Numbered from the stretch's first letter, positions 1 to 11,120 are shown. The stretch: DNA of 64,000 bases from Candidatus Kinetoplastibacterium crithidii (ex Angomonas deanei ATCC 30255) (GCF_000319225.1 NC_019815.1:434001-498000); one strand, 5' to 3'. Notes: generated from the letters alone by a model not told the origin. Translations and numbers: made by a program.

Positions 1-1013
1 GGACAATTCATTGGTTTCAAAGCATAATCTTTATTCTCTGAATGTGTTAAAAACATATTCTCACTATAGTTATCTAAATGGCCAGTTTTTTTCCAAAGAG
101 AAATATCTAATATTTGTGGACTTTTTATTTCTTTATAACCATTCCCTAAATATATTGATCTCATATATTTCTCAATCTCCTGCCATATAACCCAACCTTT
201 AGGGTGCCAGAAAACTAATCCAGGAGCTTCTTCTTGAATATGAAATAGATCTAATTCCTTAGATATTCTTCTATGATCTCTTTTCTCTGCTTCCTGCAAC
301 ATATTTAAATAATCATCTTGTTGCTGTTTAGTAAGCCAAGCTGTGCCATATATTCTCTGCAACATTTCATTTTTGCTATCACCACGCCAGTAAGCACCTG
401 ACACTTTTAATAATTTAAAATGTTTTAAGAAACCATTGGATGGAACATGAGGTCCTCTACATAAGTCAACAAACTTTCCCTCTCTATATAAAGTCAAATT
501 TTCATCTTTTGGTATTTGAGAAATTATTTCTACTTTATAGTCTTCACCTAATGTCTTAAATAGCTCTACTGCATTATCTCTACTATAATATTCTCTGATT
601 ATAGGCTCATTTTTTAATGACAACTCATGCATTTTTTGCTCTATTACAACCAAGTCTTCCAAGGTAATATGATGTTTACAACTAATATCGTAATAAAAAC
701 CATTATCTATAACAGGACCTATTGCTATTCTAGAATCAGGAAATAACTCTTTGACAGCATATGCTAATAAATGAGCTGTAGAATGCCTAATTACCTCTAA
801 GGCCTCTGTATCATGTATTGTGATTACTTTCAGACTGATATTTTCAGATATTAAAAAATTCAAATCTACGTACTTAGAAGCACCATTTTTATCGCTTATA
901 TAGGCAACTACAGCTGTATTAATATCCAAGCCAATATCTTTTATAACTTCTGAAATACTAATGCTGGTTTCATATCTAAATTGAGAAGCATTTGGCAAGG
1001 TAACTGAAATCAT
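1..1013 (-). CDS. thrS: Threonyl-tRNA synthetase (3' part cut by window edge)
   Basis: Charges tRNA-Thr with threonine in the cytoplasm. The first 337 codons are present and the gene runs off the left edge. Residues 1-62 look like the N-terminal TGS domain. The second additional (editing) domain carries the HSTAH zinc motif at residues 77-81 and CRGPH further on. The class II catalytic core begins near [10 protein letters not shown], and the last visible residues are PMNCP of the motif 2 region. The start is the ATG at 1013, the first Met of a protein that matches the family from residue 1; an AGGG lies about 11 bases upstream. It lies downstream of tRNA-Val on the same strand. The family assignment is secure from the motifs; the C-terminal anticodon-binding domain cannot be judged here. 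Confidence 0.96.
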   Translation of the reverse strand, partial: MISVTLPNASQFRYETSISISEVIKDIGLDINTAVVAYISDKNGASKYVDLNFLISENISLKVITIHDTEALEVIRHSTAHLLAYAVKELFPDSRIAIGPVIDNGFYYDISCKHHITLEDLVVIEQKMHELSLKNEPIIREYYSRDNAVELFKTLGEDYKVEIISQIPKDENLTLYREGKFVDLCRGPHVPSNGFLKHFKLLKVSGAYWRGDSKNEMLQRIYGTAWLTKQQQDDYLNMLQEAEKRDHRRISKELDLFHIQEEAPGLVFWHPKGWVIWQEIEKYMRSIYLGNGYKEIKSPQILDISLWKKTGHLDNYSENMFLTHSENKDYALKPMNC

Positions 1014-1173
1014 TAATTAATATTCCCTAAATTGCAAATATTGAACATGTATAGAATTAAATTAAAACTAATAAAATTTAATAGAAACTTTACTTTAATG
1101 ATACTTAATACCATTAATACTATAGAAACAATTGATTAAAGTTTAAAAAATTAGTTCTTTCATACAAGAAAAT

Positions 1174-1233
1174 CATATCTAGAAATCTAAATTAGATATG
1201 GTGACAAAAAAGAAATCAGCATAACTTCGCTGA
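1174..1233 (-). terminator. Hairpins downstream of tRNA-Val, probable terminator
   Basis: On the minus strand a 5-bp stem (TCAGC/GCTGA, 1229-1233 with 1216-1220, loop of 8) is followed by TTTCTTTTTT. A second inverted repeat follows (CATATCTA at 1174-1181 against TAGATATG at 1193-1200). Together they could end the tRNA-Val transcript before thrS. The stems are AT-rich and short, so the call is tentative. Confidence 0.4.
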
Positions 1234-1291
1234 AATTATCACTGAAGTATGGAAAATAAACTAATTATTAATTTGCATTGTTTTATTTATT

Positions 1292-1368
1292 TGGTAGGCG
1301 ATATTGGAATCGAACCAACGACCTCTACGATGTCAACGTAGCGCTCTAACCATCTGAGCTAACCGCCT
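1292..1368 (-). tRNA. tRNA-Val (GAC)
   Basis: A 77-base cloverleaf on the minus strand with the 3' CCA encoded. The acceptor AGGCGGT pairs with ATCGCCT (one G-U). The T-stem GTTGG/CCAAT encloses TTCGATT, and the anticodon loop TTGACAT reads GAC. It is isolated between trpF and thrS. Confidence 0.95.
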
Positions 1369-1442
1369 ATAGATTTTATATTTTAACTCTCCTTTATAAA
1401 ATCTGCAAATATAATCATAATTATTATGATTATATTTATATA

Positions 1443-2117
1443 TTATGTATTTATGGAAACACAATTATTTGTTTTTTCTATAATATTTAAAATACGAGAC
1501 ATCTTTTCTAACGATTTAATGCCAGGAGAGACCTCAACACAACTACTAAAATCTAAAGCAAATGGATCTAAATACCTAATTATATCTTCAACATTAGTTT
1601 CATTCACTCCACCTGATACTATTACCCGGTTTTTGATAGAACTTCTACACAAAGAATGTAAAACCTTATGATCAAAAGAAATACCACTACCACCGTATAC
1701 GTCTGTATAACTATCAAATAGCCAACCAGAAGCAGAAGAATAGGACTTACAGGCACGTTCCAAATCATTGCTATTTTCTAAGCCAGGAGCCCCAACTCTA
1801 AACACCTTTAAAAATTTTTGTTTAAACATAGAACAAAAATCTTCTGATTCATTTCCATGAAATTGTAAAAAATCTGGTGAAATCTTATCTTGAACAAGAT
1901 TAATTTCTGATTTTGTAGCATTTACAAATAAAGCAACTACATCTACAAATGGAGGAATTTCCTTACGTATATTAATAGCTTGTTCTATAGATATAAATCT
2001 TTTGCTATTTTCATAAAATACCAACCCTATAGCATCAACACCAAGATTAATAGCAAAAACAACATCTTCAACCCTAGTAAAACCACAAATCTTTAATCTA
2101 GTTCGTTTATTAATCAT
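1443..2117 (-). CDS. trpF: Phosphoribosylanthranilate isomerase
   Basis: Catalyses the Amadori rearrangement of N-(5-phosphoribosyl)anthranilate in tryptophan synthesis. At 224 residues it is normal length for a stand-alone TIM-barrel TrpF. The N-terminal KICGF motif carries the catalytic Cys, FLQFHGNES is the family LQLHG motif, and LDFSSCVEVSPGIKS near the C-terminus is the phosphate-binding region. It starts 17 bases after the truA part of the upstream fusion, so it probably shares the leu-asd-truA transcript. In many beta-proteobacteria trpB and trpA follow; here a tRNA and thrS follow instead. No strong ribosome-binding site is visible. Confidence 0.95.
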   Translation of the reverse strand: MINKRTRLKICGFTRVEDVVFAINLGVDAIGLVFYENSKRFISIEQAINIRKEIPPFVDVVALFVNATKSEINLVQDKISPDFLQFHGNESEDFCSMFKQKFLKVFRVGAPGLENSNDLERACKSYSSASGWLFDSYTDVYGGSGISFDHKVLHSLCRSSIKNRVIVSGGVNETNVEDIIRYLDPFALDFSSCVEVSPGIKSLEKMSRILNIIEKTNNCVSINT

Positions 2118-2134
2118 GAAATCTTAACTCTATT

Positions 2135-4033
2135 CTATAAAAATGGAAAAATTACGCTACTATTAGAAATATCACTAGACAAATTAAAATAATCAGGGTA
2201 CTTAACAGAAAACAAATATAATCCATGAGGAGAAAAAGTGGGAGCTGCAAAAGATCTATTTTTAATTTCTAGTAATTCTTTCATCCATTCTATACTTTTA
2301 ATAGACCTACCTATTTCTATCAAAACTCCCACTATATTACGAACCATATGATATAAAAAACTATTTGCTTCTATTGTAAAAATAATAAAAGAGCCATTTT
2401 TCTTTATGTCAAAGCTATATATCTCTCTAACAGATGTATTAGACTGGCATCTAGATGCCCTAAAACTAGAAAAATCATGTAGACCAATTAAGTAATTAGA
2501 TGAATCTATCATTTTATCTATATCTAGCTCATACATACACCACCCAACCAAATCATGATATATAGATGGTCTCACACTACCGCAGTATAATACATAAGTA
2601 TATTTTCTAGATGTAGCACTAAACCTAGCATGGAAATCTGTTGTTACACTCTTAGCCCAATGTATTGAAATATCTTTTGGCAAAAAAGCATTCACTCCCC
2701 TTACCCATGAAGTCATACTCCTCTCTATTTTAGTGTCGAAATGAACAATTTGTGAAATGGCATGAACACCACGATCAGTACGACCTGCACATATAGTCTT
2801 AACTTTTTCATCAACAGATATAAATTTTGATATTGCAATTTCCAATATATCCTGTATAGACTGACAATGAGGTTGCGATTGCCATCCATAAAAAAAAGAG
2901 CCATTATAAGATAGGCCCAAAGCTATTCTGAGCATACGGCGCAAAGGTTCAGCTGCACCCCATAACAATTGATCTCCAACAGTAAAAGCACTAAGATATT
3001 GAGGACCCATGGATAATTTACGTAAACGTCCAACTGGTATATCTAATGTTCCAGCAACTGCAATAGGAGTTAATTTAGTAACGCTATCCTCTTTATTATT
3101 AGGTATTACCTTAGACCAAGAAGAACCACCATCAATAATTTCTTCTATTTCTTTGATAGGAATATCTTTTTTCAATTTAATAGTAAGTGCTTGACTATGA
3201 CATCTCATAGCACCTATCCTCACACATATACCATCTACTTGTATTGAATCTTTACTATTTTTAGCGTTACCTAAAATTTTATTAGTCTCAACTTCCGCTT
3301 TCCACTCTTCTCGAGACATACCATTACCAAGATCTTTATCAATCCACGGGATTAAACTTCCTCCTAAAGGAACTCCAAAATGAGGACTTGGAAAATCAGA
3401 AGATTGTTGAATTTTTAAAACTTCTCTATCAATTTCTAAAATAGCTGATGCTGTATCTTGTAAAAGCTCATTTACTGAACCATTAATTATTCCAAATTGG
3501 TTAAGCAATTCCCTCATATGCTGAGCTCCGCCACCAGAAGCAGCTTGATATGTCATAGATGACACCCAATCTACAAGATTGTGCTTAAACAATCCAGACA
3601 GCCCCATTAGCATGCAACTAACAGTGCAATTACCGCCTATAAAATCACGAATACCTTTTCTTAAAGCATTATCAATTACTGAACGATTCACTGGATCAAG
3701 GACTATAATAGAATTGTCCTCCATTCGTAAAGAACTAGCTGCATCTATCCATATGCCATCCCATCCAATCTGCCTAAGCTTTGTATGAATTTCTGTTGTA
3801 TAATCACCACCTTGGGCAGTTAGAATAATAGGTAGTTTTTTTAATTCATTAACATCATAAGAATCTTTTAACTTATCAGCTCCATCAGCCCAATCGGGAG
3901 CATGTCCACCAACATTGCTACTAGAAAAAAATACTGGATTAATCAAAGAAAAATCATTTTCTTCACGCATTCTTTTCATTAAAACGGAACCAACCATTCC
4001 TCTCCAGCCAACTATACCTACTGATTTAATCAT
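2135..4033 (-). CDS. asd-truA: Fused aspartate-semialdehyde dehydrogenase / tRNA pseudouridine synthase A
   Basis: One uninterrupted 632-codon frame encodes two complete enzymes that are normally separate. Residues 1 to about 368 are Asd, which makes aspartate semialdehyde for lysine/diaminopimelate, threonine and methionine: an N-terminal [11 protein letters not shown] nucleotide-binding motif, catalytic Cys in GGNCTVSC, and the usual C-terminal AAEPLRRML. Residues from about 367-369 to 632 are TruA, which modifies tRNA positions 38-40, with catalytic Asp in [11 protein letters not shown]. The join falls exactly where Asd normally ends and TruA begins, with no linker. Met367 (codon at 2933-2935) is where a separate TruA would start, so internal initiation could still give free TruA. 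Bordetella has fimV between asd and truA (from memory); here it is gone. Confidence 0.93.
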   Translation of the reverse strand: MIKSVGIVGWRGMVGSVLMKRMREENDFSLINPVFFSSSNVGGHAPDWADGADKLKDSYDVNELKKLPIILTAQGGDYTTEIHTKLRQIGWDGIWIDAASSLRMEDNSIIVLDPVNRSVIDNALRKGIRDFIGGNCTVSCMLMGLSGLFKHNLVDWVSSMTYQAASGGGAQHMRELLNQFGIINGSVNELLQDTASAILEIDREVLKIQQSSDFPSPHFGVPLGGSLIPWIDKDLGNGMSREEWKAEVETNKILGNAKNSKDSIQVDGICVRIGAMRCHSQALTIKLKKDIPIKEIEEIIDGGSSWSKVIPNNKEDSVTKLTPIAVAGTLDIPVGRLRKLSMGPQYLSAFTVGDQLLWGAAEPLRRMLRIALGLSYNGSFFYGWQSQPHCQSIQDILEIAISKFISVDEKVKTICAGRTDRGVHAISQIVHFDTKIERSMTSWVRGVNAFLPKDISIHWAKSVTTDFHARFSATSRKYTYVLYCGSVRPSIYHDLVGWCMYELDIDKMIDSSNYLIGLHDFSSFRASRCQSNTSVREIYSFDIKKNGSFIIFTIEANSFLYHMVRNIVGVLIEIGRSIKSIEWMKELLEIKNRSFAAPTFSPHGLYLFSVKYPDYFNLSSDISNSSVIFPFL

Positions 4034-4075
4034 CTTATGTCACTCTAATAAAATAAGTATTAATAAATACAATAA

Positions 4076-5161
4076 CTAAATTTTTCTATTCAATTCCTTT
4101 AGAATTTCATCACCCATCTCTGAAGTACTAACTTTGACCATACCTTGTTCAAATATATCAGAAGTACGAAATCCTTTCGCTAAAACACTTTCAACTGCAG
4201 TATTAATAAGGTCAGCTTGGACAGGCATATTCAAAGAATATCTAAGCAACATAGCTGCAGATAAAATCGTTGCTATAGGATTAGCTATATTTTTACCAGC
4301 TATATCTGGCGCAGAACCATGACTTGGTTCATATAAACCTTGATTCTTAGAATTTAATGATGCTGAAGGAAGCATTCCTATTGATCCTGTTAACATAGCT
4401 GCTTCATCAGAGAGTATGTCACCAAATAAGTTTCCAGTAACAATAACATCAAATTGACATGGGTTTTTAACTAATTGCATAGCTGCATTATCTATATACA
4501 TATGTGTCAACTCAACATCTTTATATTCTTTAGAGACATCTATAACAATATCACGCCAAAACTGAGAAGTTTCCAGAACATTTGCTTTGTCAACACTACA
4601 AAGTTTTTTCTTGCGTTTTTGTGCAGATTGGAATGCAATATGAGCTATTCTACGAATTTCTGATTCAGAATAACGCATAGTATCAAAACCTTCTTTCTCT
4701 CCTACAAAATGACCATCTTTAGATACTCTAGTTCCACGAGGCTGACCAAAATATACATCACCTGTTAACTCTCTAACTATTAGTAAATCCAAGCCAGAAA
4801 CAACTTCAGGTTTTAAAGTAGATGCATTTGCCAAGTCAGAATATAAAAAAGCAGGACGAAGATTAGCGAATAAACCAAGCGATTTACGAAGACCAAGAAT
4901 CGATTGTTCTGGACGCAATTCACGAGGCAAACTATCGTATTTCCAATCACCAACAGCCCCAAATAAAACTGCATCAGAATTATTAGCTAAATCAAGTGTC
5001 TCTGTGGGCAAAGGATGTTCAAATTGATCAAAAGCTGCCCCTCCAACTAAAGCATTTTTGATAATAATATTATTATCTAAAAGATTTAACACACGAACAG
5101 CTTGCTCTACAATTTCTGGACCTATACCATCACCAGCTAAAACTGCAACAACATTAGTCAT
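4076..5161 (-). CDS. leuB: 3-isopropylmalate dehydrogenase
   Basis: Third enzyme of leucine synthesis: NAD-dependent oxidative decarboxylation of 3-isopropylmalate to 2-oxoisocaproate, in the cytoplasm. The 361 residues match the family length. The isocitrate/isopropylmalate dehydrogenase signature is intact: [14 protein letters not shown], then [15 protein letters not shown] with the metal-binding Asp residues, and the NAD-binding [18 protein letters not shown]. It sits between leuD upstream (53 bases) and asd downstream (42 bases), in the order leuC-leuD-leuB-asd. All visible key residues are kept, so leucine output seems to be maintained. Confidence 0.97.
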   Translation of the reverse strand: MTNVVAVLAGDGIGPEIVEQAVRVLNLLDNNIIIKNALVGGAAFDQFEHPLPTETLDLANNSDAVLFGAVGDWKYDSLPRELRPEQSILGLRKSLGLFANLRPAFLYSDLANASTLKPEVVSGLDLLIVRELTGDVYFGQPRGTRVSKDGHFVGEKEGFDTMRYSESEIRRIAHIAFQSAQKRKKKLCSVDKANVLETSQFWRDIVIDVSKEYKDVELTHMYIDNAAMQLVKNPCQFDVIVTGNLFGDILSDEAAMLTGSIGMLPSASLNSKNQGLYEPSHGSAPDIAGKNIANPIATILSAAMLLRYSLNMPVQADLINTAVESVLAKGFRTSDIFEQGMVKVSTSEMGDEILKELNRKI

Positions 5162-5214
5162 TTTTTGTCCAATTATAAAAACATAAATAATAAAAAATCA
5201 AAACAAAACTATAT

Positions 5215-5856
5215 TTACATAGCTTCCAACCATGGGTTGCTAAGCAAATGTTTATTTTCAAATTCTTTAATTTCACTAGAATGTTGAAGAGTTAAACTAA
5301 TATCATCAAATCCATTTAGCAAGCAATGCTTCCTAAAAGATTCAATATTAAAACTGATAACTAATCCATCATCTGTAGTAATTTTCTGTTTATACAGATC
5401 TATAGTTATTTTATAACCAGGTGTTTTTTCTACCTGTTCAAACAACATAGAAATATCAGACTCAGCTAATACTATTGGAAGCAAACCATTTTTAAAGCTA
5501 TTGTTAAAAAATATATCGGCAAAAGAAGGAGCAATAATTGACCTGAATCCATATTGTGTTAAAGCCCAAGGAGCATGTTCTCTGCTGGAACCACAACCAA
5601 AATTTTTTCGGGCTAATAAAACAGACGCCCCAATATAACGTTTTTGATTTAATACAAAATCAGGATTTATAGGACGTTTGCTATTATCCATACCAGGTTC
5701 ACCATGATCCAAATACCTTAATTCATCAAATAAATTAGGACCAAATCCAGTTCTCTTTATAGATTTTAAAAACTGTTTTGGTATAATGAGATCTGTATCA
5801 ACATTTTCTCGATCTAATGGAACTATTAGACCTTTATGAATAGTAAACGGTTGCAT
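5215..5856 (-). CDS. leuD: 3-isopropylmalate dehydratase small subunit
   Basis: Small (swivel) subunit of isopropylmalate isomerase, which partners LeuC to convert 2-isopropylmalate to 3-isopropylmalate. At 213 residues it is normal length. The N-terminus shows [17 protein letters not shown] and the centre [14 protein letters not shown], the substrate-binding Gly-Ser-Ser-Arg-Glu-His motif of the aconitase swivel domain. Only 10 bases separate it from leuC, so the two are surely co-transcribed and probably translationally linked. The start at 5856 gives [15 protein letters not shown], typical for the family. Confidence 0.97.
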   Translation of the reverse strand: MQPFTIHKGLIVPLDRENVDTDLIIPKQFLKSIKRTGFGPNLFDELRYLDHGEPGMDNSKRPINPDFVLNQKRYIGASVLLARKNFGCGSSREHAPWALTQYGFRSIIAPSFADIFFNNSFKNGLLPIVLAESDISMLFEQVEKTPGYKITIDLYKQKITTDDGLVISFNIESFRKHCLLNGFDDISLTLQHSSEIKEFENKHLLSNPWLEAM

Positions 5857-5866
5857 ATTAAATAAC

Positions 5867-7270
5867 TCAGTTAAAATCTCTAATATCTACAAAATGGCCA
5901 GCAACTGAAGCTGCTGCTGCCATAGCAGGGCTAACTAAATGAGTTCTACCACCTTGTCCTTGACGACCTTCAAAATTACGATTTGAGGTAGAAGCACATC
6001 TTTCTCCAGGTTCAAGCCTATCAGCATTCATAGCTAAACACATAGAACAACCAGGTTCTCTCCATTCATACCCAGCATCAATGAAAATTTGATCAAGCCC
6101 TTCCTGTTCAGCTTGTTTTTTAACCAACCCAGAACCAGGGACAACAATTGCTTGAATGATATTAGGAGCAATATGCTTTCCTTTTAAAACTTTAGCAGCA
6201 TCCCTCAAATCTTCAATTCTCGAATTAGTACAAGAACCAATAAATATTTTATCTAATTTAATATCAGTTAGTGGAATACTAGGATCTAATCCCATATATG
6301 ATAAGGCTCTTTCTATACTATTACGTTTTACTTGGCTTGACTCTTTTGATGGATCAGGCGTACTAGCATTAATAGGCAATACCATTTCTGGAGATGTTCC
6401 CCAAGTTACTTGAGGATGTATATCAGAAGCATCAATTTTTATAACTTTATCAAATAAGGCACCATCATCACTGTGAAGATTGTTCCAATATTTACATGCC
6501 TCAGTCCAGAGCTCGCCTTTAGGAGAAAATGGTCTGTCTTTGAAATATTCAATGGTTTTATTATCAACAGCTACTAATCCAGATCTGGCTCCTGCCTCTA
6601 TAGCCATATTACAAACTGTCATTCTACCTTCTACTGAAAGAGAACGTATTGCCTCACCAGCAAATTCTATAGCATAGCCAGTACCTCCAGCAGTTCCTAC
6701 AACACCAATAATATGTAAAATAATATCCTTGGCAGTACACCCATAAGGTAGTTGGCCATCCACAGTGATCAACATATTCTTGTTTTTCTTCATTAGCAAT
6801 GTTTGAGTAGCAAGAACATGCTCCACTTCTGAAGTGCCTATTCCGAAAGATAAAGCACCTATTGCACCATGGGTACTAGTATGAGAGTCACCACAAACAA
6901 CAGTCATACCTGGCAAAGTAGCTCCTTGTTCAGGACCTACAACATGGACTATACCTTGACGCAAATCATTCATACGGAATTCTAAAACACCATAATTCTT
7001 ACAATTATTATCAAGAGTATCTACTTGTAATTTTGATATTGGATCCTCTATACCTTTTGACCGATCTACTGTAGGAACATTATGATCTGCTACAGCTAGG
7101 TTTGCTCCAATACGCCAAAGTTTACGATTAGCTAAAGATAATCCTTCAAATGCTTGAGGACTAGTTACCTCATGAAGCAAATGACGATCTATGTAAATCA
7201 AACAAGTCCCATCGGATTCTTGACGTACGACGTGGGCATCCCAAAGTTTATCATATAGGGTTTTTGCCAT
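5867..7270 (-). CDS. leuC: 3-isopropylmalate dehydratase large subunit
   Basis: Large subunit of isopropylmalate isomerase, an aconitase-type enzyme with a 4Fe-4S cluster. At 467 residues it is normal size. The three cluster cysteines lie in [15 protein letters not shown] and [39 protein letters not shown] is represented by its conserved His and Ser residues. It is first in a compact leuC-leuD-leuB-asd-truA-trpF run. The 72-base gap to aroC upstream holds a small AT hairpin (CTACTA/TAGTAG). No leuA is nearby, so 2-isopropylmalate synthase must be encoded elsewhere or come from the host. Confidence 0.97.
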   Translation of the reverse strand: MAKTLYDKLWDAHVVRQESDGTCLIYIDRHLLHEVTSPQAFEGLSLANRKLWRIGANLAVADHNVPTVDRSKGIEDPISKLQVDTLDNNCKNYGVLEFRMNDLRQGIVHVVGPEQGATLPGMTVVCGDSHTSTHGAIGALSFGIGTSEVEHVLATQTLLMKKNKNMLITVDGQLPYGCTAKDIILHIIGVVGTAGGTGYAIEFAGEAIRSLSVEGRMTVCNMAIEAGARSGLVAVDNKTIEYFKDRPFSPKGELWTEACKYWNNLHSDDGALFDKVIKIDASDIHPQVTWGTSPEMVLPINASTPDPSKESSQVKRNSIERALSYMGLDPSIPLTDIKLDKIFIGSCTNSRIEDLRDAAKVLKGKHIAPNIIQAIVVPGSGLVKKQAEQEGLDQIFIDAGYEWREPGCSMCLAMNADRLEPGERCASTSNRNFEGRQGQGGRTHLVSPAMAAAASVAGHFVDIRDFN

Positions 7271-7342
7271 AAAAGAACTCTTTAAAAACTATTTAAATTA
7301 ACCTACTAAAAAATAGTAGAAACGATTTTAATAAAAAACAAC

Positions 7343-8407
7343 TTATTTAATACCACACTGTCCTCGGTATCTAAGGGCATGATCAATAAGAATTATTGCC
7401 ATCATAGACTCCACAATTGGAACAGCTCTTATACCAACACAAGGATCATGACGACCAAAGGTTTGAACAACAACTGCTTCATTATTTTTATTAACAGAAT
7501 TTCTTTCAACTCTGATACTGGAAGTTGGCTTAATAGCTAATGATACATTAATAGGCTGTCCTGTTGATATGCCTCCTAATATCCCACCAGAATTATTAGA
7601 TTTAAAACCTCCAGGTGTAATTTCATCGCCATGTTCAGAACCCAATTGGCCTATACAGTCAAAACCAGAACCAATTGACACTGCTTTAACTGCATTCAGC
7701 CCCATCATTATATGTGCAATATCAGCATCTAACCTATCATAAATAGGCTCTCCTAAACCAACAGGTACATTATTAGCAACAACTTCAATACGAGCACCTA
7801 TGGAATCTCCATTCTTACGCAATAAATCCATATAATTCTCTAGCTCTGGAACTATTTCCATATTTGGAGAAAAAAAAGGATTTTTATCAATATAATCGTA
7901 AGAAATAAATGGAATAGAAATCTTGCCTAATTGACTCATGTAAGCAGATATAGATATGTTATATGTTTCAAAAAGCCACTTCTTAGCTATTGCACCTGCA
8001 GCCACTGTAGGTGCAGTTAAACGAGCTGATGATCTACCACCTCCTCTAGGATCTCTGACTCCATATTTATGCCAATAAGAATAATCGGCATGTCCAGGAC
8101 GAAACGCCTCAGCTATATTTGAATAATCTTTACTACGAGCATCAATATTACGAATCAATAAAGCTATTGGAGTTCCAGTAGTTACTCCATTATAAACTCC
8201 TGATAATATTTCAACCTCATCTTTTTCTTGTCTCTGTGTAACATGACGAGAAGTACCTGGTTTTCTTCTATCAAGTTCAGACTGAATATCAAGATGATCT
8301 AATTTCATTCCTGGAGGACATCCATCCACCACGCAACCAATTGCTGGCCCATGAGATTCTCCAAAATTAGTAACACAAAATAATTTACCTAAAGAATTAC
8401 CAGACAT
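7343..8407 (-). CDS. aroC: Chorismate synthase
   Basis: Last step of the shikimate pathway: 5-enolpyruvylshikimate 3-phosphate to chorismate, using reduced FMN. The 354 residues match the family. Conserved blocks are [14 protein letters not shown] near the N-terminus, the [15 protein letters not shown] region and [14 protein letters not shown], and [13 protein letters not shown] further on. Chorismate feeds the tryptophan branch represented by trpF in the same strand block. A 72-base spacer separates it from leuC, so it may head the same transcript. The 239 bases upstream of its start are AT-rich and show no gene. Confidence 0.97.
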   Translation of the reverse strand: MSGNSLGKLFCVTNFGESHGPAIGCVVDGCPPGMKLDHLDIQSELDRRKPGTSRHVTQRQEKDEVEILSGVYNGVTTGTPIALLIRNIDARSKDYSNIAEAFRPGHADYSYWHKYGVRDPRGGGRSSARLTAPTVAAGAIAKKWLFETYNISISAYMSQLGKISIPFISYDYIDKNPFFSPNMEIVPELENYMDLLRKNGDSIGARIEVVANNVPVGLGEPIYDRLDADIAHIMMGLNAVKAVSIGSGFDCIGQLGSEHGDEITPGGFKSNNSGGILGGISTGQPINVSLAIKPTSSIRVERNSVNKNNEAVVVQTFGRHDPCVGIRAVPIVESMMAIILIDHALRYRGQCGIK

Positions 8408-8646
8408 ATAAGATCACAAAATTTGAATTTAAAATTTTAATAAAGACACTATTTAATAAAAATAAAAAATCTCATTTAATAGATAGACTCCAAATAAGTA
8501 ACTCTATAAACTAAAATTTCACGTAAATATTATTATAAAATGCCTTAAAGAGCATACATTCTAACATATCAACACAATAAAATCATATACGTCAATACTA
8601 AAAAATATACCAACAACTACTAACAACTTAAAACCTTTATCAAAAA

Positions 8647-9660
8647 TCAAATAATATTATCATTTAAAAAAGCAGACAAATTCTTCCATGCTAACATTAT
8701 CATCTCAGGATTATTTTCTTTTAGTTTACTTTGATCAGAAAGCATATTTCTCCACATTTTAGCGCCTTTAAAACCTTTAAACATATTTAGCATTGGCCGC
8801 ACTATTGACCAAAGAGGCACTCCATTAGATACTTCTCGTTCTGCATATTCTGTCATTATATGAATAACTCTTTCTAGCTTGTATGGGACATAATCAGGCC
8901 ATAAAATACTAGATATACTTGAAATAATTAAAGGATTATTCATAACTGCACGCCCAATCATAACCCCATCTACTTTTTTCAAAATACTATTAATAACTTC
9001 TAAATTTAAAATACCACCATTCAAAATAATAACAGCATCGGGAAAATCTTGTTTCAATTGATAAACATAATCATAATTTAATGCTGGAATATTACGATTA
9101 TCTCTAGGATTTAGTTTTCCTAAAACAGCATTTCTTGCATGCACCACAAAAATCCTACACCCAACATCATAGATAATACCTACAAAATCCCTTAGAAAAC
9201 CATAAGAAAAATTATAATTCAAGCCAAGCCTATGCTTTACAGATACAGGTATTGAAACAGCATCTTGTATTGCTTTAAAACAATCAGCAACTAATAAAGG
9301 ATTATTCATCAAAGAAGCTCCAAAAGAACCTTTTAATACTCTATCAGATGGACAACCACAATTTATATTAATCTCTTTGTAACCAAAAAACTCACCAAAA
9401 CTTGCCGATCTAGCTAAATCTAGAGGATTATTACCTCCCAACTGCAAAACAACATGATTTTTTATATGATTAAAATACAAATATTTATGCAAATTTTCTA
9501 CATTATTTACTAAAGCAGAGGTAACTATCATTTCACTATATAAGTTAACATTAGGCGATAATAAACTATAAAAAAAAAGACAATGCCTATCTGTGACTCC
9601 TAACATGGGTGCTACACTAAACTTTCTATCTTTCTTCTGCGTATCTGAATCTACTAGCAT
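8647..9660 (-). CDS. dusA: tRNA-dihydrouridine synthase (DusA type)
   Basis: FMN-dependent reduction of uridine to dihydrouridine in the tRNA D-loop. At 337 residues it is typical of DusA. The TIM barrel opens with FSVAPMLGVTDRHC, the active-site motif is NINCGCPSDRV (Cys103 the likely general acid), and VKHRLGL and ILNGGI are the usual substrate/FMN segments. The KGSFGASLM stretch after the Cys and the long C-terminal helical domain favour DusA over DusB or DusC. Downstream there is a 239-base AT-rich gap before aroC. Its start lies about 110 bases from a divergent plus-strand gene, so a shared promoter region is likely. Confidence 0.93.
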   Translation of the reverse strand: MLVDSDTQKKDRKFSVAPMLGVTDRHCLFFYSLLSPNVNLYSEMIVTSALVNNVENLHKYLYFNHIKNHVVLQLGGNNPLDLARSASFGEFFGYKEININCGCPSDRVLKGSFGASLMNNPLLVADCFKAIQDAVSIPVSVKHRLGLNYNFSYGFLRDFVGIIYDVGCRIFVVHARNAVLGKLNPRDNRNIPALNYDYVYQLKQDFPDAVIILNGGILNLEVINSILKKVDGVMIGRAVMNNPLIISSISSILWPDYVPYKLERVIHIMTEYAEREVSNGVPLWSIVRPMLNMFKGFKGAKMWRNMLSDQSKLKENNPEMIMLAWKNLSAFLNDNII

Positions 9661-9770
9661 CTAGTTAATAACCAAATTAAAAATTTTAATTAATACAAAC
9701 ATGATAAAATGCCATTCTCATATGAAATATTATATGAACATTAATTAATAAAATTTTTTGTTTTATAAAA

Positions 9771-10532
9771 ATGAAATTAAATAAACTAGCAGCAAATCGT
9801 GGAATAAAATGGATAATTGATGGAATTAGCATTTTCTCTCAAGCTCCTGCTATTATAATTCTATTAAGTGCAAGCATACAATTTACCACTATTTTTGCTG
9901 AAAAATTATTTATCTTAGGAATTCTAATAAAAATAATATCAAGTCATATTGTTTTTTTTATAGCAATGTCTTTAGGTAAAACAGTATTATACAATGATAG
10001 AAATATATTTATGAGAGACATATTTAATATTCAAACTATAAAAAAGGGTTTCATAATAGGATGTTTAGTTTTTTTAATATGTGTGTTAACAAGTCTATTA
10101 TCACTTCTTCCTTTTATGAGAGAAATACACCTTCTTTTGAAAAATATAGATTCTTTCGGAATATCGCAAGAATCTATATTTAATTTAGAAAAACTTCTAC
10201 AAATACCAACTATTATAACTGGAATATCTATTTTAATATTTAATGTATTACTAATATTTTGCATGCCAATCGCTATCTGGAATCAAACTAAATTATTAAA
10301 ATCCTTATTTTTCTCATCACTCAGTGTATTATATAATGCAAAACCATTAACAATATATTTAACTACGTGGATAGCAATATTTTTCCTAACAGAAATTCTA
10401 ATTAATTACGCATTCAAGCATTTACTGTCAGAAACAGACCTACTTATTCTAGGACTAATCATAAAAACAGTTAGCAATTCAGTTTTTTATGCTAGTCTAT
10501 ATCCAATGTATTTAGATTTTTTCAAAAAATAA
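9771..10532 (+). CDS. Integral membrane protein of the BPSS1780 type, function unknown
   Basis: A 253-residue hydrophobic protein with about six predicted transmembrane stretches (near residues 22-45, 48-70, 90-112, 147-170, 200-220 and 225-247). The N-terminal arrangement, a short basic stretch then WIIDGISIFSQAP, resembles the beta-proteobacterial BPSS1780 membrane family; that resemblance is from memory. I recognise no catalytic motif. It is transcribed divergently from dusA and ends one base before the convergent ppa stop. Retention in a reduced genome suggests a useful envelope role, but none can be named. Confidence 0.75.
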   Translation: MKLNKLAANRGIKWIIDGISIFSQAPAIIILLSASIQFTTIFAEKLFILGILIKIISSHIVFFIAMSLGKTVLYNDRNIFMRDIFNIQTIKKGFIIGCLVFLICVLTSLLSLLPFMREIHLLLKNIDSFGISQESIFNLEKLLQIPTIITGISILIFNVLLIFCMPIAIWNQTKLLKSLFFSSLSVLYNAKPLTIYLTTWIAIFFLTEILINYAFKHLLSETDLLILGLIIKTVSNSVFYASLYPMYLDFFKK

Positions 10533-10533
10533 A

Positions 10534-11070
10534 TCAGGGCTTTTTATGATTATAAGCAGATAAAGATCTCATCAACTCTGCGTGTGCAGACTCAATTCCT
10601 TTCCATCCAATTACTTTAACCCATTTCCCTTGTTCTAGATCTTTATAATGCTCAAAAAAATGTTTTATACGATTTAGATCATCTTTTTCTATATCTTCAT
10701 AAGATTTTATCTTGCTATAAGGAGCATAAATTTTATTTACAGGTAAAGCTAAAATTTTAGCATCAAAACCAGATTCATCTTCCATCTCTAAAATACCTAT
10801 AGCTCTACATCTGATAACAGAACCTATTTGCACAGGAAATGGAGTTATGACTAAAACATCAGATGGATCACCATCTTGTGATAAAGTATTGGGAACATAA
10901 CCATAATTACATGGATAATGCATAGATGTAAGAATAAAACGATCAACAAAAATAACACCAGAATTCTTATCAACCTCATATTTAACCGGCATAGAATTCG
11001 CAGATATTTCTATCACAACATTAAATTCTTGTGGGTTTTTTTCACCTGAATCAATTTTATTTAAACTCAT
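10534..11070 (-). CDS. ppa: Inorganic pyrophosphatase
   Basis: Hydrolyses pyrophosphate to two phosphates, pulling biosynthetic reactions forward in the cytoplasm. It is a type I soluble enzyme. The metal-binding signature DGDPSDVLV is followed by DESGFDAKILALP, giving the usual acidic residues. I chose the ATG at 11070 rather than an upstream one at 11091: an AGGA sits seven bases before it, and the resulting 178 residues match the family (about 175). Convergent with the preceding plus-strand membrane gene, one base apart. Upstream hemY is on the same strand, 50 bases away. Confidence 0.96.
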   Translation of the reverse strand: MSLNKIDSGEKNPQEFNVVIEISANSMPVKYEVDKNSGVIFVDRFILTSMHYPCNYGYVPNTLSQDGDPSDVLVITPFPVQIGSVIRCRAIGILEMEDESGFDAKILALPVNKIYAPYSKIKSYEDIEKDDLNRIKHFFEHYKDLEQGKWVKVIGWKGIESAHAELMRSLSAYNHKKP

Positions 11071-11120
11071 AAATATTTTCCTATAAGTCAATTAGTAACT
11101 ATTCTATATATTTGATCAAA

